This document shows positions 7,017 to 16,054 of a DNA stretch of 64,000 bases, piece after piece. The first letter of the stretch is position 1. Each line of letters begins with the position of its first letter. The position numbers and the translations under genes are program-made. The stretch is from NCBI GenBank assembly GCA_029552745.1, contig JAKPDK010000167.1, positions 261,973-325,972 of the forward strand, read 5' to 3'. The DNA comes from Candidatus Hydrogenedentota bacterium. Lineage in GTDB: Bacteria > Hydrogenedentota > Hydrogenedentia > Hydrogenedentales > SLHB01. Under the pieces are notes generated by a model. The model did no database searches. It worked only from the letters and a program-made list of their open reading frames with translations, and was not told the origin of the DNA.

Positions 7017-8948
7017 ATGGCTCAGAAACATACGATTCAGTTTGACGCTTCACGTGCCCCGGTCAGTCAACGGGGACATCGGGTTTTGGCCGATGATACC
7101 GAGGGTAAGATCGGTGGTACGATTACGGTTGAAATCGACGGCAAAGAAGTCAAGGTCCCCATGGGCACCACGATTCTGGAAGCCGCGAAAAAGATCGGCG
7201 TGCGCATCCCCACCCTATGCTATCACGAAGACCTCTGTATTGCGGGCGTATGCCGTGTGTGTTCCGTGGAAGTGGAAGGACAACGCACGCTGCAAGCCGC
7301 GTGTGCTTTCCCGATCACGGCGCCCATTAAAGTGAAAACGCATACTCGCAAAGTGCGTCAGGCACGTCGTCATATCATTGACTTGCTATTAGCGAATCAT
7401 TACGGGGAGTGCTATGCCTGCGCCCGTAACAATAACTGCGAATTACAATCCCTCGCCAAGGAATACGGTGTGGATTATTTCCGTTTCGGGCATCCTGAAG
7501 CGCCTCGCTACAAGATGGATACATCCAGTCACTCTGTATTCCGCGACATGAACAAGTGCGTACTGTGTCGGCGTTGCGTTCGCACCTGTATTGACTTACA
7601 GGAAGTCGGCGTGCTTGATGTTCAAGGTAGAGGGCACGATTCCAAAATCGTCACGTTCATGGATAAACCCCTTGCTGAAGTGGTGTGCATTAACTGCGGT
7701 CAATGCATCAACCGGTGTCCCACAGGCGCCTTGCGAGCGAACGACCCAACCGATGACGTTTGGGCGGCAATCGATGACCCCACAAAGCACGTCGTCATCC
7801 AGACGGCTCCCAGCCCTCGCGCCGGTATCGGCGAATGTTTTGGGTTGGAACCGGGTCATCCGCTCACGTTCCAAATGAATACCGCCTTACGGCTGTGCGG
7901 ATTCGACAAAGTATTCGACACCAACTTTTCGGCAGACCTGACAATCATCGAGGAAGGGACCGAGCTGATTTTGCGGCTCTATAAAGCGCTGGTGAAGGGT
8001 GATAAGTCGGTGGCATTTCCGCAATTCACCAGTTGCTCGCCGGGTTGGGTGAAATATCTCGAACATTTTTATCCCGAAATGATCCCGAATTTGTCTTCGG
8101 CGAAAAGCCCGCAGCAAATGTTCGGGGCAGTCATTAAGACGTATTACGCGAAGCTGAACAACATCGATCCGAAAGACATTGTAACGGTCGCCCTGATGCC
8201 GTGTTCGGCGAAGAAGTTCGAGTGCAACCGCCCGGAAATGTGCGACAGCGGGTACAAAGACATCGACTACGGTTTGACGACGCGCGAACTCGCCAAGATG
8301 ATTAGCGAAGCCGGTATTTACCTGCCTGACATGCCGAAGTCGGATTTTGACGAACCCTTCGGTACGGCGACGGGGTCGGGTGTGATTTTCGGAGCGACCG
8401 GCGGTGTGATGGAAGCCGCCCTGCGTACGGTCATCGAATTGGTTACGGGCAAGAAAGTAGAGAACTTCTACGAACACGCCGACATCATCCCCGTGCGTGG
8501 GTTTGAAGGCGTGCGGTACGCGGAAATCCCCATCACCGAAGTCGGTCCTGTGCCCGACCTAATTGCCCATCTTGTGCCAGACTGGAATTGGCTAAAAGGC
8601 GCCACGCTTAAAGTCGGCGTAGCCCATGGCACAGCCAACGCGAAAAAGGTGTTGGACGATATCAAAGCCGGCGGCAAATTCAGCGAATGTCACTTCATCG
8701 AGTTTATGGCGTGTCCAGGCGGGTGCCTCGGCGGCGGCGGGCAACCCATTCCGACGAGCCCGGCCATTCGTGCCGCACGGGCGAAGGCGATTTACTCGGA
8801 AGACGCCTCGTACGAGGTGCGTAAGTCTCACGAGAATCCGGCAGTGGTGAGGCTGTATCAGGAGTTCTTGACCGATGGTCCGTGTGGCCACATCAGTCAT
8901 AAACTGCTGCATACCCATTACACCCCACGCGGAAAATACATTGTATAA
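7017..8948 (+). CDS. hydA: [FeFe]-hydrogenase catalytic subunit HydA
   Basis: A 643-residue cytoplasmic hydrogenase that interconverts H2 with protons and electrons. In order: a 2Fe-2S domain with Cys68, Cys79, Cys82 and Cys96; a His-ligated [4Fe-4S] site with His128, Cys132, Cys135 and Cys141; two [4Fe-4S] motifs at Cys181-191 and Cys224-234; then the H-cluster motifs TSCSPGW (Cys340), MPCSAKKFE (Cys396) and FMACPGGCLGGGGQP (Cys566, Cys570). Length and layout match HydA of trimeric hydrogenases. The residue after Cys340 is Ser341, where the Clostridium pasteurianum enzyme has the proton-relay cysteine. The ATG follows GGAAGGAG and sits 3 bases after hydB, so the subunits are made together. 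Confidence 0.96.
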   Translation: MAQKHTIQFDASRAPVSQRGHRVLADDTEGKIGGTITVEIDGKEVKVPMGTTILEAAKKIGVRIPTLCYHEDLCIAGVCRVCSVEVEGQRTLQAACAFPITAPIKVKTHTRKVRQARRHIIDLLLANHYGECYACARNNNCELQSLAKEYGVDYFRFGHPEAPRYKMDTSSHSVFRDMNKCVLCRRCVRTCIDLQEVGVLDVQGRGHDSKIVTFMDKPLAEVVCINCGQCINRCPTGALRANDPTDDVWAAIDDPTKHVVIQTAPSPRAGIGECFGLEPGHPLTFQMNTALRLCGFDKVFDTNFSADLTIIEEGTELILRLYKALVKGDKSVAFPQFTSCSPGWVKYLEHFYPEMIPNLSSAKSPQQMFGAVIKTYYAKLNNIDPKDIVTVALMPCSAKKFECNRPEMCDSGYKDIDYGLTTRELAKMISEAGIYLPDMPKSDFDEPFGTATGSGVIFGATGGVMEAALRTVIELVTGKKVENFYEHADIIPVRGFEGVRYAEIPITEVGPVPDLIAHLVPDWNWLKGATLKVGVAHGTANAKKVLDDIKAGGKFSECHFIEFMACPGGCLGGGGQPIPTSPAIRAARAKAIYSEDASYEVRKSHENPAVVRLYQEFLTDGPCGHISHKLLHTHYTPRGKYIV

Positions 8949-9003
8949 TTTAGTAAAGGATAGTCTCCTGCGGCTGACGGCGTAGGAGAAGAGAAAGATG
9001 GTA

Positions 9004-9033
9004 GCAAGCCGGGGGAAGAATCTTCCGGCTTGC
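9004..9033 (+). promoter_or_regulatory. Strong hairpin between hydA and the kinase gene
   Basis: GCAAGCCGG at 9004-9012 pairs with CCGGCTTGC at 9025-9033, and the inner AAGA/TCTT extends the stem past a GGG bulge. There is no clear run of T after it. It lies in the only sizeable gap (120 bases) in the first half of the operon, so it may be a leaky terminator or an RNA-processing or stability element separating abundant structural genes from regulatory and maturation genes. Confidence 0.5.
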
Positions 9034-9068
9034 ACCGTTTAGACAACCTTTTGGGAAAAGGCTGAATC

Positions 9069-10403
9069 GTGAACGAACAGCATTCTTCTCCACCTTTACT
9101 GGAATTCGTGGACCCTGCGCGGCTAGAAATAAAACCGGCTGATTTTTCACCCCGCGAATACCGTGTGTTAGAAGAAGTGAATCGCAGAGTCGCTTCGGGC
9201 GAGACCTTGCACCAAGTGATGGATTTTGTCTTTGAAACGACTCGTGACCTTTTCCCGTGCGATCGAATCGGGCTAGCGTTTTTACAGGACAATGCCCAGC
9301 GGGTTGTCGCCCATTGGGCTCGAGCAGACTACGAGCCTCTGATGCTAACCAAAGGATATGCTCAAGACCTTCGCGGCAGCTCCCTCTACGCAGTGCTCAA
9401 GACGAACCGCGTACGGATTATCAATGATTTGGAGGTGTACTTACGCCGCAAACCCCATAGCGAATCCACTGCGCTTTTGGTCCAAGAAGGGGTCCGTTCT
9501 AGTATGACCTGTCCACTTCTGGTGGAAAACCGTCCCATCGGTTTTCTGTTCCGTAGCTCGCGCAAACCGTATGCCTACTCCCACCGTGAGACGGCGCTGC
9601 ATTTGGCTATGGCGGAACGACTCAGCCAAGCGGTGGAAAAGGCGTATCGGATTGAAGAATTGGAGGCGGCAAACCGTGCCTATTTTGAGATGCTCGGGTT
9701 TGTGAGCCATGAGCTGAAGAGTCCGCTGGCTTCTGTTTTTATGGACGCCCAAGTTCTTTCTGAGGGTTATCTTGGCGAACTGTCGCCAAAACAAAAAGAA
9801 AAAACAAAACAGATCACAAAAAAAGTGGAATATCTGTTGAACCTGGTACGCGAGTATCTTGACTTAGCCAGAATAGAAGGCGGCGAAATTCGTTTGAACG
9901 CGAAACCGGTGGATTTTCAAAAAGCCGTCGTGGAACCCTCGTTCGAAATCATTCGAGCCCAAATAGAAGCCAAAAACATACAGTTTGAAAACCAATTTCC
10001 AGCCGATGCCCCGCCCATCGAATGCGACCCGGATCTCATGAAGATTGTAATGGTGAATCTTTTGGGTAATGGCGTAAAATATGGTTTTGAGAACGGTTCA
10101 TTACGGGTGAAAGGTGAAATAAATCAAGGTCGATTGTGTGTTACTGTAAGGAACAGCGGACCCGGGTTTCCCCCCGAAGAGCGCCAACGTCTGTTCCGGA
10201 AATTTTCAAGGATTCCGACGCCGGAATTAATGAAACAGAAAGGCACAGGCGTGGGATTGTACACGACATGGCAAATTATCCAACGACACGGAGGAACCAT
10301 TACGGCTTCCTCTGCGCCGGGTGAATGGGCGGAATTCGTGTTCGAGATCCCCCTGCATAGGGAGAGTTCCACCGAAGATGCCCAGGAGGTAGGCCAAAAA
10401 TGA
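9069..10403 (+). CDS. GAF-domain sensor histidine kinase
   Basis: A 444-residue kinase with no membrane segment, so it is probably cytoplasmic. A GAF domain spans about residues 35-190 (LFPCDRIGLAFL, VRSSMTCPLLVENRPIGFLF). The dimerisation domain carries the phospho-acceptor His214 in FVSHELKSPL. The ATPase domain has the N box MVNLLGNGVKYG and the G box GTGVGLYTTW. The start is GTG at 9069. The GAF ligand cannot be read from the sequence. Its location between hydA and hydG, with a lone receiver as the first gene, suggests a two-component pair tuned to hydrogenase function. The stop overlaps hydG by four bases. Confidence 0.9.
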   Translation: MNEQHSSPPLLEFVDPARLEIKPADFSPREYRVLEEVNRRVASGETLHQVMDFVFETTRDLFPCDRIGLAFLQDNAQRVVAHWARADYEPLMLTKGYAQDLRGSSLYAVLKTNRVRIINDLEVYLRRKPHSESTALLVQEGVRSSMTCPLLVENRPIGFLFRSSRKPYAYSHRETALHLAMAERLSQAVEKAYRIEELEAANRAYFEMLGFVSHELKSPLASVFMDAQVLSEGYLGELSPKQKEKTKQITKKVEYLLNLVREYLDLARIEGGEIRLNAKPVDFQKAVVEPSFEIIRAQIEAKNIQFENQFPADAPPIECDPDLMKIVMVNLLGNGVKYGFENGSLRVKGEINQGRLCVTVRNSGPGFPPEERQRLFRKFSRIPTPELMKQKGTGVGLYTTWQIIQRHGGTITASSAPGEWAEFVFEIPLHRESSTEDAQEVGQK

Positions 10404-11803
10404 GTCACAAAACACTAGCAACGACGATTCCCATTGACCACGAGTCCATCGAGACAGCCTTGACTTACGGCGCGCAAAAAGATGCGGCGCGCGTGCGGGA
10501 TGTCCTCGCCAAGGCACTGACCCTTAAAGGCTTGGATATGCCCGATGTCGCCGTGTTGGCGAGCGTAAGCGATCCGGAACTGCTTGCCGAAATGTTCGAC
10601 ACGGCAAAGAAGGTGAAGGAAGAGATATACGGGCGACGGTTGGTGCTTTTTGCGCCCCTCTATGTCTCGAACCTTTGCGCCAACGAATGTCTGTATTGTG
10701 CGTTTCGCAAGAGTAACCGATTAGTACGGCGGCGCGCCCTGACACAAGAAGAAATTGCCCGTGAGGTCGAGATTTTGGTGTCACAAGGGCACAAACGCAT
10801 TTTGTTGGTTGCGGGAGAGTCATATCCGGTCGAGGGGTTTCCGTACATTCTGAAATCTATCGAGACTATCTACAGCGTGAAGAAAGGCAACGGCGAAATA
10901 CGCCGGGTGAATGTCAACGTGGCTCCGTTGACGCTGGAAGAATTCCGGGAACTGAAAGCCGCTCGGATCGGCACCTATCAATTATTCCAAGAGACGTACC
11001 ACCGAGACACGTACATGAAGGTACATGTTGATGGCAAAAAGCGGGATTTTGATTGGCGCATCACGGCAATGGACCGCGCCATGGAAGCCGGTATCGACGA
11101 TGTGGGCGTCGGAATTCTGTTTGGTCTTTTTGATTGGCGGTTTGAAGTCCTCGCTCTGATGCAGCATATCCGGCATTTGGAACAAACCTTCGGCGTGGGA
11201 CCGCACACCATTAGCGTACCGCGTCTGGAACCTGCGTGCGGATCGGACATCGCCACGCAACCGCCTTATCCCGTGTCGGACGTTGATTTCCGAAAGATTG
11301 TGGCAATTCTACGCATGGCCGTTCCGTACACGGGGATCATCATGTCCACGCGCGAGACGCCCAATATTCGACGGGAAACGTTTGCCCTCGGTGTGAGCCA
11401 AATTTCCGCGGGTAGCCGCACGAACCCCGGGGGATACCTGGAAGATGAACAAGAAGATATGAGCCAGTTTTCCCTGGGCGATCACCGTCCTTTGGATGAA
11501 GTCATTCGGGATGTGGCATCACTAGGGTATATCCCCTCGTTCTGCACAGCGTGCTATCGGCTCGGCAGAACGGGGCAGGATTTTATGGACCTCGCAAAAC
11601 CGGGGAAAATCAAAGACCATTGTGACGTAAACGCACTAACGACGTTTATGGAATACCTGATAGATTATGCCTCACCCGAGACGCGTAGCGTTGGGGAAAA
11701 ATGCATTCAAGAATCCTTAAAGCGCATGACTCCGGAACGACGGCGCACCGCAAAGATTTTGATAGAACAAGTGAAAGCCGGTTCCCGCGACGTCTTTGTG
11801 TGA
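10400..11803 (+). CDS. hydG: [FeFe]-hydrogenase maturase HydG
   Basis: A radical SAM enzyme of 467 residues that in characterised bacteria cleaves tyrosine to supply the CO and CN ligands of the H-cluster. The SAM-binding cluster motif is Cys93, Cys97, Cys100 (CANECLYC). The C-terminal motif unique to HydG, CX2CX22C, is exact: Cys382, Cys385 and Cys408, which hold the auxiliary cluster with the labile iron. These two motifs together distinguish it from ThiH. Its ATG overlaps the kinase stop as ATGA. Full length, no defect seen. Confidence 0.96.
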   Translation: MSHKTLATTIPIDHESIETALTYGAQKDAARVRDVLAKALTLKGLDMPDVAVLASVSDPELLAEMFDTAKKVKEEIYGRRLVLFAPLYVSNLCANECLYCAFRKSNRLVRRRALTQEEIAREVEILVSQGHKRILLVAGESYPVEGFPYILKSIETIYSVKKGNGEIRRVNVNVAPLTLEEFRELKAARIGTYQLFQETYHRDTYMKVHVDGKKRDFDWRITAMDRAMEAGIDDVGVGILFGLFDWRFEVLALMQHIRHLEQTFGVGPHTISVPRLEPACGSDIATQPPYPVSDVDFRKIVAILRMAVPYTGIIMSTRETPNIRRETFALGVSQISAGSRTNPGGYLEDEQEDMSQFSLGDHRPLDEVIRDVASLGYIPSFCTACYRLGRTGQDFMDLAKPGKIKDHCDVNALTTFMEYLIDYASPETRSVGEKCIQESLKRMTPERRRTAKILIEQVKAGSRDVFV

Positions 11804-11883
11804 AGCATCGTATTATAAAGGGGAAATTCGCGCGTAAACGCGTGCATGTAGGCAAAACACATAGATAAGGAGGAAGAGGGAAA

Positions 11884-12165
11884 ATGACTATGTCCACTGG
11901 TAAGAAACACATCATCCTGGGTATTCACATCCTGGACCGCATGAAGGACGCAGTGGAAGTACAGAAACTTTTTACGAAATACGGCTCTCATATCAAAACA
12001 CGCCTCGGGTTGCACGAGGTCAGCGGTGATTTCTGCGCCCCGGGCGGTATTGTGATTTTAGAGATGCACGGGGAAGAGACGGTTTGCCGTGAATTGGGGC
12101 AAAAACTTCAAGCTATCGATGGCATTGAAGTGAAAGAAATGATCTTCACGCATCCGGAGGTGTAA
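11884..12165 (+). CDS. TM1266-family iron-only hydrogenase regulator
   Basis: A 93-residue protein with alternating beta strands and helices of an ACT-like or ferredoxin-like fold, resembling the TM1266 family, which is found beside [FeFe]-hydrogenase maturation genes and is annotated as a putative regulator. Landmarks are HIILGIHILDRMKDA at the start and GGIVILEMHGEE in the middle. A strong Shine-Dalgarno AGGAGG lies at 11870; ATG codons at 11884 and 11890 are both usable. It sits between hydG and aspA. There is no DNA-binding motif, so a ligand-sensing or protein-contact role is more likely. The family function is not experimentally settled as far as I know. Confidence 0.8.
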   Translation: MTMSTGKKHIILGIHILDRMKDAVEVQKLFTKYGSHIKTRLGLHEVSGDFCAPGGIVILEMHGEETVCRELGQKLQAIDGIEVKEMIFTHPEV

Positions 12166-12167
12166 CT

Positions 12168-13634
12168 ACGCATCCAACTCCGAAGCCAGGATATCGGATC
12201 GAACAGGATCTGTTAGGCGAGCGCGAGGTCCCGGAGGGGGCTTACTATGGCATCCACACGGTGCGCGCAATAGAGAACTTTCCCTTATCCGACAGGCATG
12301 TACACCCCGAATTGATCCGTGCGTACGGCGCCGTCAAACATGCTTGCGCCTTGACCAATCAATCCCTGGGCGTTTGGGATGATGATCCTGCCAAGGGGGA
12401 GGCGATCGTGCGGGCATGCCGTGAGTTGGCGAACGGCGAAGGCATGGAGCATATCGTCGTTGATGCGCTTCAGGGCGGTGCCGGAACCAGCACCAACATG
12501 AATGTGAACGAAGTGCTGGCAAACCGCGCGTTGGAAATCCTGGGCGGGCCACGGGGTGATTACAAACGGGTCTCGCCTCTGGACGACATAAACCGGCATC
12601 AATCGACGAACGACACGTACCCGACAGCGCTGAAACTTGCCGCCATCAGACTCTTGCGTCGGCTTGAGGAAAAATTGGTGGCGGTGCAGGAAGCGTTTCA
12701 ACAGAAAGAAAAAGATTTGGCGCACGTCGTCAAGGTTGGCAGAACGCAACTGCAAGATGCCGTGCTGGTCACGCTTGGCAGAGAAATGGGCGCCTATTCA
12801 GAAGCCTTTTCGCGTGATCGGTGGCGTGTCTACAAGTGCGAAGAACGTTTACGAGTAGTCAACTTGGGCGGGACTGCCATTGGCACGGGGTTGGGCGCCC
12901 CGCGGCAATACATCTTCTTGGTTGTAGAGACGTTACGGGAAATAACCGGCATCGGATTTGCCCGTGCCGAAAACTTAATTGACATTACCCAGAACCAGGA
13001 TGTGTTTGTTGAGGTCTCGGGTATTCTCAAAGCCTGCGCCACGTCGTTATTAAAGGTCAGTACCGATCTGCGGTTGCTGTCTTCCGGTCCCGACGCAGGA
13101 TTCGGCGAAATACGATTGCCTGCGGTTCAAGCCGGATCGTCCATTATGCCGGGCAAGGTGAATCCCGTCATACCGGAGGCAGTCAGTCAAGCGGCGATGC
13201 TGGTGATGGGATATGATCAGACAATCGCTGCGGCGTGCGCTGCGGGCAATTTAGAACTAAATCCTTTTCTGCCGTTGGTGGCGCACTGTCTATTAGACAG
13301 TATAGATATTTTGGCGAATGCCTGTGAAATCTTGCGGACGCGATGTGTCGAGTCGCTCCAGGCGGATGAAGAACGATGCCGGGCACATGTTCACGGTTCG
13401 ACGGCTATCGTGACGGCATTGGTGCCGGCAATCGGATATGAAAATGCGTGCGCCCTTGCGCGCCGGACAAAGGAAACCAGCAAATCAATCCGCGACCTCT
13501 GCGTCGAGGAAGGCTGGCTGGACGAGGCAACGTTTGACCATCTGATCAAGCCGGAAGCGGTGTGTCGATTGGGCATGCCCGATTCGTTTCCGCTTCAGAG
13601 TCGAGCGCATACACAACATGAGGAGCAACCATGA
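12168..13634 (+). CDS. aspA: Aspartate ammonia-lyase, probable non-canonical ACG start
   Basis: Member of the aspartase/fumarase superfamily; converts aspartate to fumarate plus ammonia. The signature GSSIMPGKVNP and the motif HQSTNDTYPTA are present. The first canonical start in frame is GTG at 12261, but the 31 codons before it encode conserved family sequence (GYRIEQDLLGEREVPEGAYY, then GIHT). No ATG, GTG or TTG precedes these codons. A Shine-Dalgarno GGAGG at 12156-12160 sits 7 bases before an ACG at 12168, giving a 488-residue protein, close to the 478 of E. coli AspA. Either ACG is the start or an ATG was miscalled. aspA genes are known inside other hydrogenase-maturation operons, perhaps linked to amine supply. 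Its stop overlaps hydF as ATGA. Confidence 0.85.
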   Translation, partial: THPTPKPGYRIEQDLLGEREVPEGAYYGIHTVRAIENFPLSDRHVHPELIRAYGAVKHACALTNQSLGVWDDDPAKGEAIVRACRELANGEGMEHIVVDALQGGAGTSTNMNVNEVLANRALEILGGPRGDYKRVSPLDDINRHQSTNDTYPTALKLAAIRLLRRLEEKLVAVQEAFQQKEKDLAHVVKVGRTQLQDAVLVTLGREMGAYSEAFSRDRWRVYKCEERLRVVNLGGTAIGTGLGAPRQYIFLVVETLREITGIGFARAENLIDITQNQDVFVEVSGILKACATSLLKVSTDLRLLSSGPDAGFGEIRLPAVQAGSSIMPGKVNPVIPEAVSQAAMLVMGYDQTIAAACAAGNLELNPFLPLVAHCLLDSIDILANACEILRTRCVESLQADEERCRAHVHGSTAIVTALVPAIGYENACALARRTKETSKSIRDLCVEEGWLDEATFDHLIKPEAVCRLGMPDSFPLQSRAHTQHEEQP

Positions 13635-14935
13635 CAAACGGAGCGCCAAAGTCGTTTCGTCTGCACATTGGATTGTTTGGCAGGCGCAATGTTGGCAAGT
13701 CCAGCTTATTAAACGCCATCACGAGACAGCAGACGTCCATTGTGTCAGATATCGCGGGCACCACCACGGATCCCGTTGAAAAACCGATGGAACTGCTGCC
13801 ACTGGGACCCGTGCTATTTATTGACACGGCAGGTATTGACGACGTAGGGGCTTTGGGTGAGTTGCGTATTCAAAAAACGCGGCAAGTTTTTGATCGCACT
13901 GACCTAGGGGTTCTGGTGGCGGAAGCCGGCGTTTGGACCGATTTCGAAGAACAGGTGCTGAACGAACTGATGCAACGGCACGTACCGATCGTGGTGGTAT
14001 TTAACAAATCCGACATGGGGCGACCCGATGCCGCGCTAAAAGACCGACTTCAGGAACAAGAGATCCGTACCGTGTTTACGGTCGCCAGCAGTGGGAAGGG
14101 CATTCTGGATTTTCGACAAGCCCTGCTCGACACAGCCCCGGAGGATTTCATCAATAATCCGGCGATCTTGTCGGATTTGGTAGGTCCCGGGGAAATGGCG
14201 GTGCTCGTTATCCCGATAGATAAAGAAGCCCCCAAAGGGCGGCTTATCATGCCGCAGGTGCAGTCCATCCGCGACCTGCTCGATGGCGATGCCTATTGCC
14301 TTGTGGTGAAAGAACGGGAGCTCCGTAGCGCACTGGAACGGCTGAAAACACCGCCAAAACTCGTTGTGACGGATTCGCAAGCTTTCCTGAAAGTAGCTGC
14401 GGATACGCCGCGGAACGTGATGCTCACCAGTTTCTCGATTCTGTTTTCACGGTTTCGTGGGAATCTCGTCGAGCAGGTGAAAGGTACGCTCGCTATAGAA
14501 GACTTGAAAGCGGGTGACTGCATTCTTGTCGCCGAATCCTGTAGCCATCACCCGATCGGCGAAGATATCGGACGAGTAAAAATACCTCGGTGGCTCATGC
14601 AATACGTCGGTGGCAAACTCCATTTTGATACCGTACAAGGACACGACTTCCCACAAGATTTGTCCTCGTATAAACTCGTCATTCACTGTGGGGCATGCAC
14701 CACAAACCGACGGGAAGTCCTTAGTCGGTTGATGCGGTGCAAAGAAGCCGGCGTGCCCATGACCAACTACGGTTTGACCATCGCTTACAGCCTCGGGATC
14801 TTTGAACGGGCATTGGAACCCTTTCCGGCGGCTTTGGCGGTCTATCGGGAAGCACAACGTGCCCGCCGCCGTAAGCCATCCCCTTCCGCTGCCGAAGCGA
14901 TCTCCGCCCCTGCCGGATCAACGGAGGAACTATGA
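13631..14935 (+). CDS. hydF: [FeFe]-hydrogenase maturation GTPase HydF
   Basis: A 434-residue scaffold on which the di-iron subcluster is assembled before transfer to HydA. The N-terminal GTPase has Walker A GRRNVGKSS (17-25), TTT for switch I near 44-46, DTAG at 65-68 and NKSD at 125-128. The C-terminal cluster-binding part has Cys304-x-His306 and, about 45 residues later, HCGAC with Cys353 and Cys356, matching the CxH...HCxxC pattern of HydF. Four-base overlaps couple it to aspA before and hydE after. The C-terminal tail is basic and low in complexity. No defect seen. Confidence 0.96.
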   Translation: MTNGAPKSFRLHIGLFGRRNVGKSSLLNAITRQQTSIVSDIAGTTTDPVEKPMELLPLGPVLFIDTAGIDDVGALGELRIQKTRQVFDRTDLGVLVAEAGVWTDFEEQVLNELMQRHVPIVVVFNKSDMGRPDAALKDRLQEQEIRTVFTVASSGKGILDFRQALLDTAPEDFINNPAILSDLVGPGEMAVLVIPIDKEAPKGRLIMPQVQSIRDLLDGDAYCLVVKERELRSALERLKTPPKLVVTDSQAFLKVAADTPRNVMLTSFSILFSRFRGNLVEQVKGTLAIEDLKAGDCILVAESCSHHPIGEDIGRVKIPRWLMQYVGGKLHFDTVQGHDFPQDLSSYKLVIHCGACTTNRREVLSRLMRCKEAGVPMTNYGLTIAYSLGIFERALEPFPAALAVYREAQRARRRKPSPSAAEAISAPAGSTEEL

Positions 14936-16053
14936 CCCTACTGGACGATAAGACATCCCATACTGTAAAAATTAGTCCGTCTCTCGACGAGATCGAAGCT
15001 TGGTTGCGGGAAGAGGACCCCAAAAAATTAACGAAACTTTGGCATGCCGCAGACCAAACACGCAAACGCTATGTGGGCGATGACGTTCATCTCCGCGGCC
15101 TGATCGAAATCTCAAACTACTGTTGTCGTCAATGCGCCTATTGCGGGCTCCGTGCCGGCAACACCCGCCTGGAACGTTATCGGCTCACCGAAGAAGAGAT
15201 CATGGGATGTGTTCAACAGGCGGTGCGGTTTGGGTATGGTACAGTCGTTCTTCAATCCGGTGAAGACTACGGCATCGAGCGCGAGTGGCTCGCAAACATC
15301 GTCCGCCGTATCAAGACAGAAACCCCTCTTGCTGTCACGTTAAGTCTTGGCGAACGCCCCGACGAGGACTTGATAGCATGGCGCGAGGCAGGTGCGGACC
15401 GGTATCTGCTCCGATTTGAAACGTCTGACCCGGAGCTCTACCGCCTTATTCACCCGGCAGGACCGCACCGCCGGGAAGGCAACCGAATTGAAATCCTGAA
15501 GTTTTTGAGATCGCTGGGATACGAGATCGGCAGCGGAGTCATGGTGGGCATTCCTGGACAAACCTACCAGTCGTTGGCAAATGACATTGATACGTTTCGG
15601 GCTCTTGACCTCGACATGGTTGGCGTTGGACCTTATATTGGGCACCCGGACACGCCGTTGGGTGCGCGTGTCGAGATTCGGGTGGTCCCCCGGGAAAACC
15701 AAGTGCCAAATACAGAACTGATGACCTATAAAGTTGTGGCGCTCACACGACTCGTTTGCCCACAGGCAAACATCCCGAGTACGACGGCGCTGGCGACCTT
15801 GAATCGCGCCTTGGGACGGGAACTGGGACTTCAGCGCGGCGCAAATGTTGTCATGCCGAACCTGACCCCGCCTCAATATCGCGTGAAATATGAAATTTAC
15901 CCTGCTAAAGTATGTATCGACGAGACAGCCGACCAGTGCCATATGTGCATGCGCGCCCGCATCATGCGGATAGGACGCAGCGTAGGGAGTGGCCAGGGCG
16001 GCAGAAAACGTTCAGAGCCGATGGCAAACAACCAGGGGAAGACTTATACGTAG
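14932..16053 (+). CDS. hydE: [FeFe]-hydrogenase maturase HydE
   Basis: A 373-residue radical SAM protein. Cys64, Cys68 and Cys71 (CCRQCAYC) bind the SAM cluster. The sequence LIEISNYCCRQCAYCGLR and later GSGVMVGIPGQTYQSLA are HydE hallmarks, seen also in the related PylB and BioB. In current models HydE acts on the Fe(CO)2(CN)-cysteine synthon made by HydG. The C-terminus carries two more cysteines (CHMC) followed by a polar tail. The ATG overlaps the hydF stop as ATGA, and rex begins one base after its stop. Confidence 0.95.
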   Translation: MTLLDDKTSHTVKISPSLDEIEAWLREEDPKKLTKLWHAADQTRKRYVGDDVHLRGLIEISNYCCRQCAYCGLRAGNTRLERYRLTEEEIMGCVQQAVRFGYGTVVLQSGEDYGIEREWLANIVRRIKTETPLAVTLSLGERPDEDLIAWREAGADRYLLRFETSDPELYRLIHPAGPHRREGNRIEILKFLRSLGYEIGSGVMVGIPGQTYQSLANDIDTFRALDLDMVGVGPYIGHPDTPLGARVEIRVVPRENQVPNTELMTYKVVALTRLVCPQANIPSTTALATLNRALGRELGLQRGANVVMPNLTPPQYRVKYEIYPAKVCIDETADQCHMCMRARIMRIGRSVGSGQGGRKRSEPMANNQGKTYT

Positions 16054-16054
16054 T

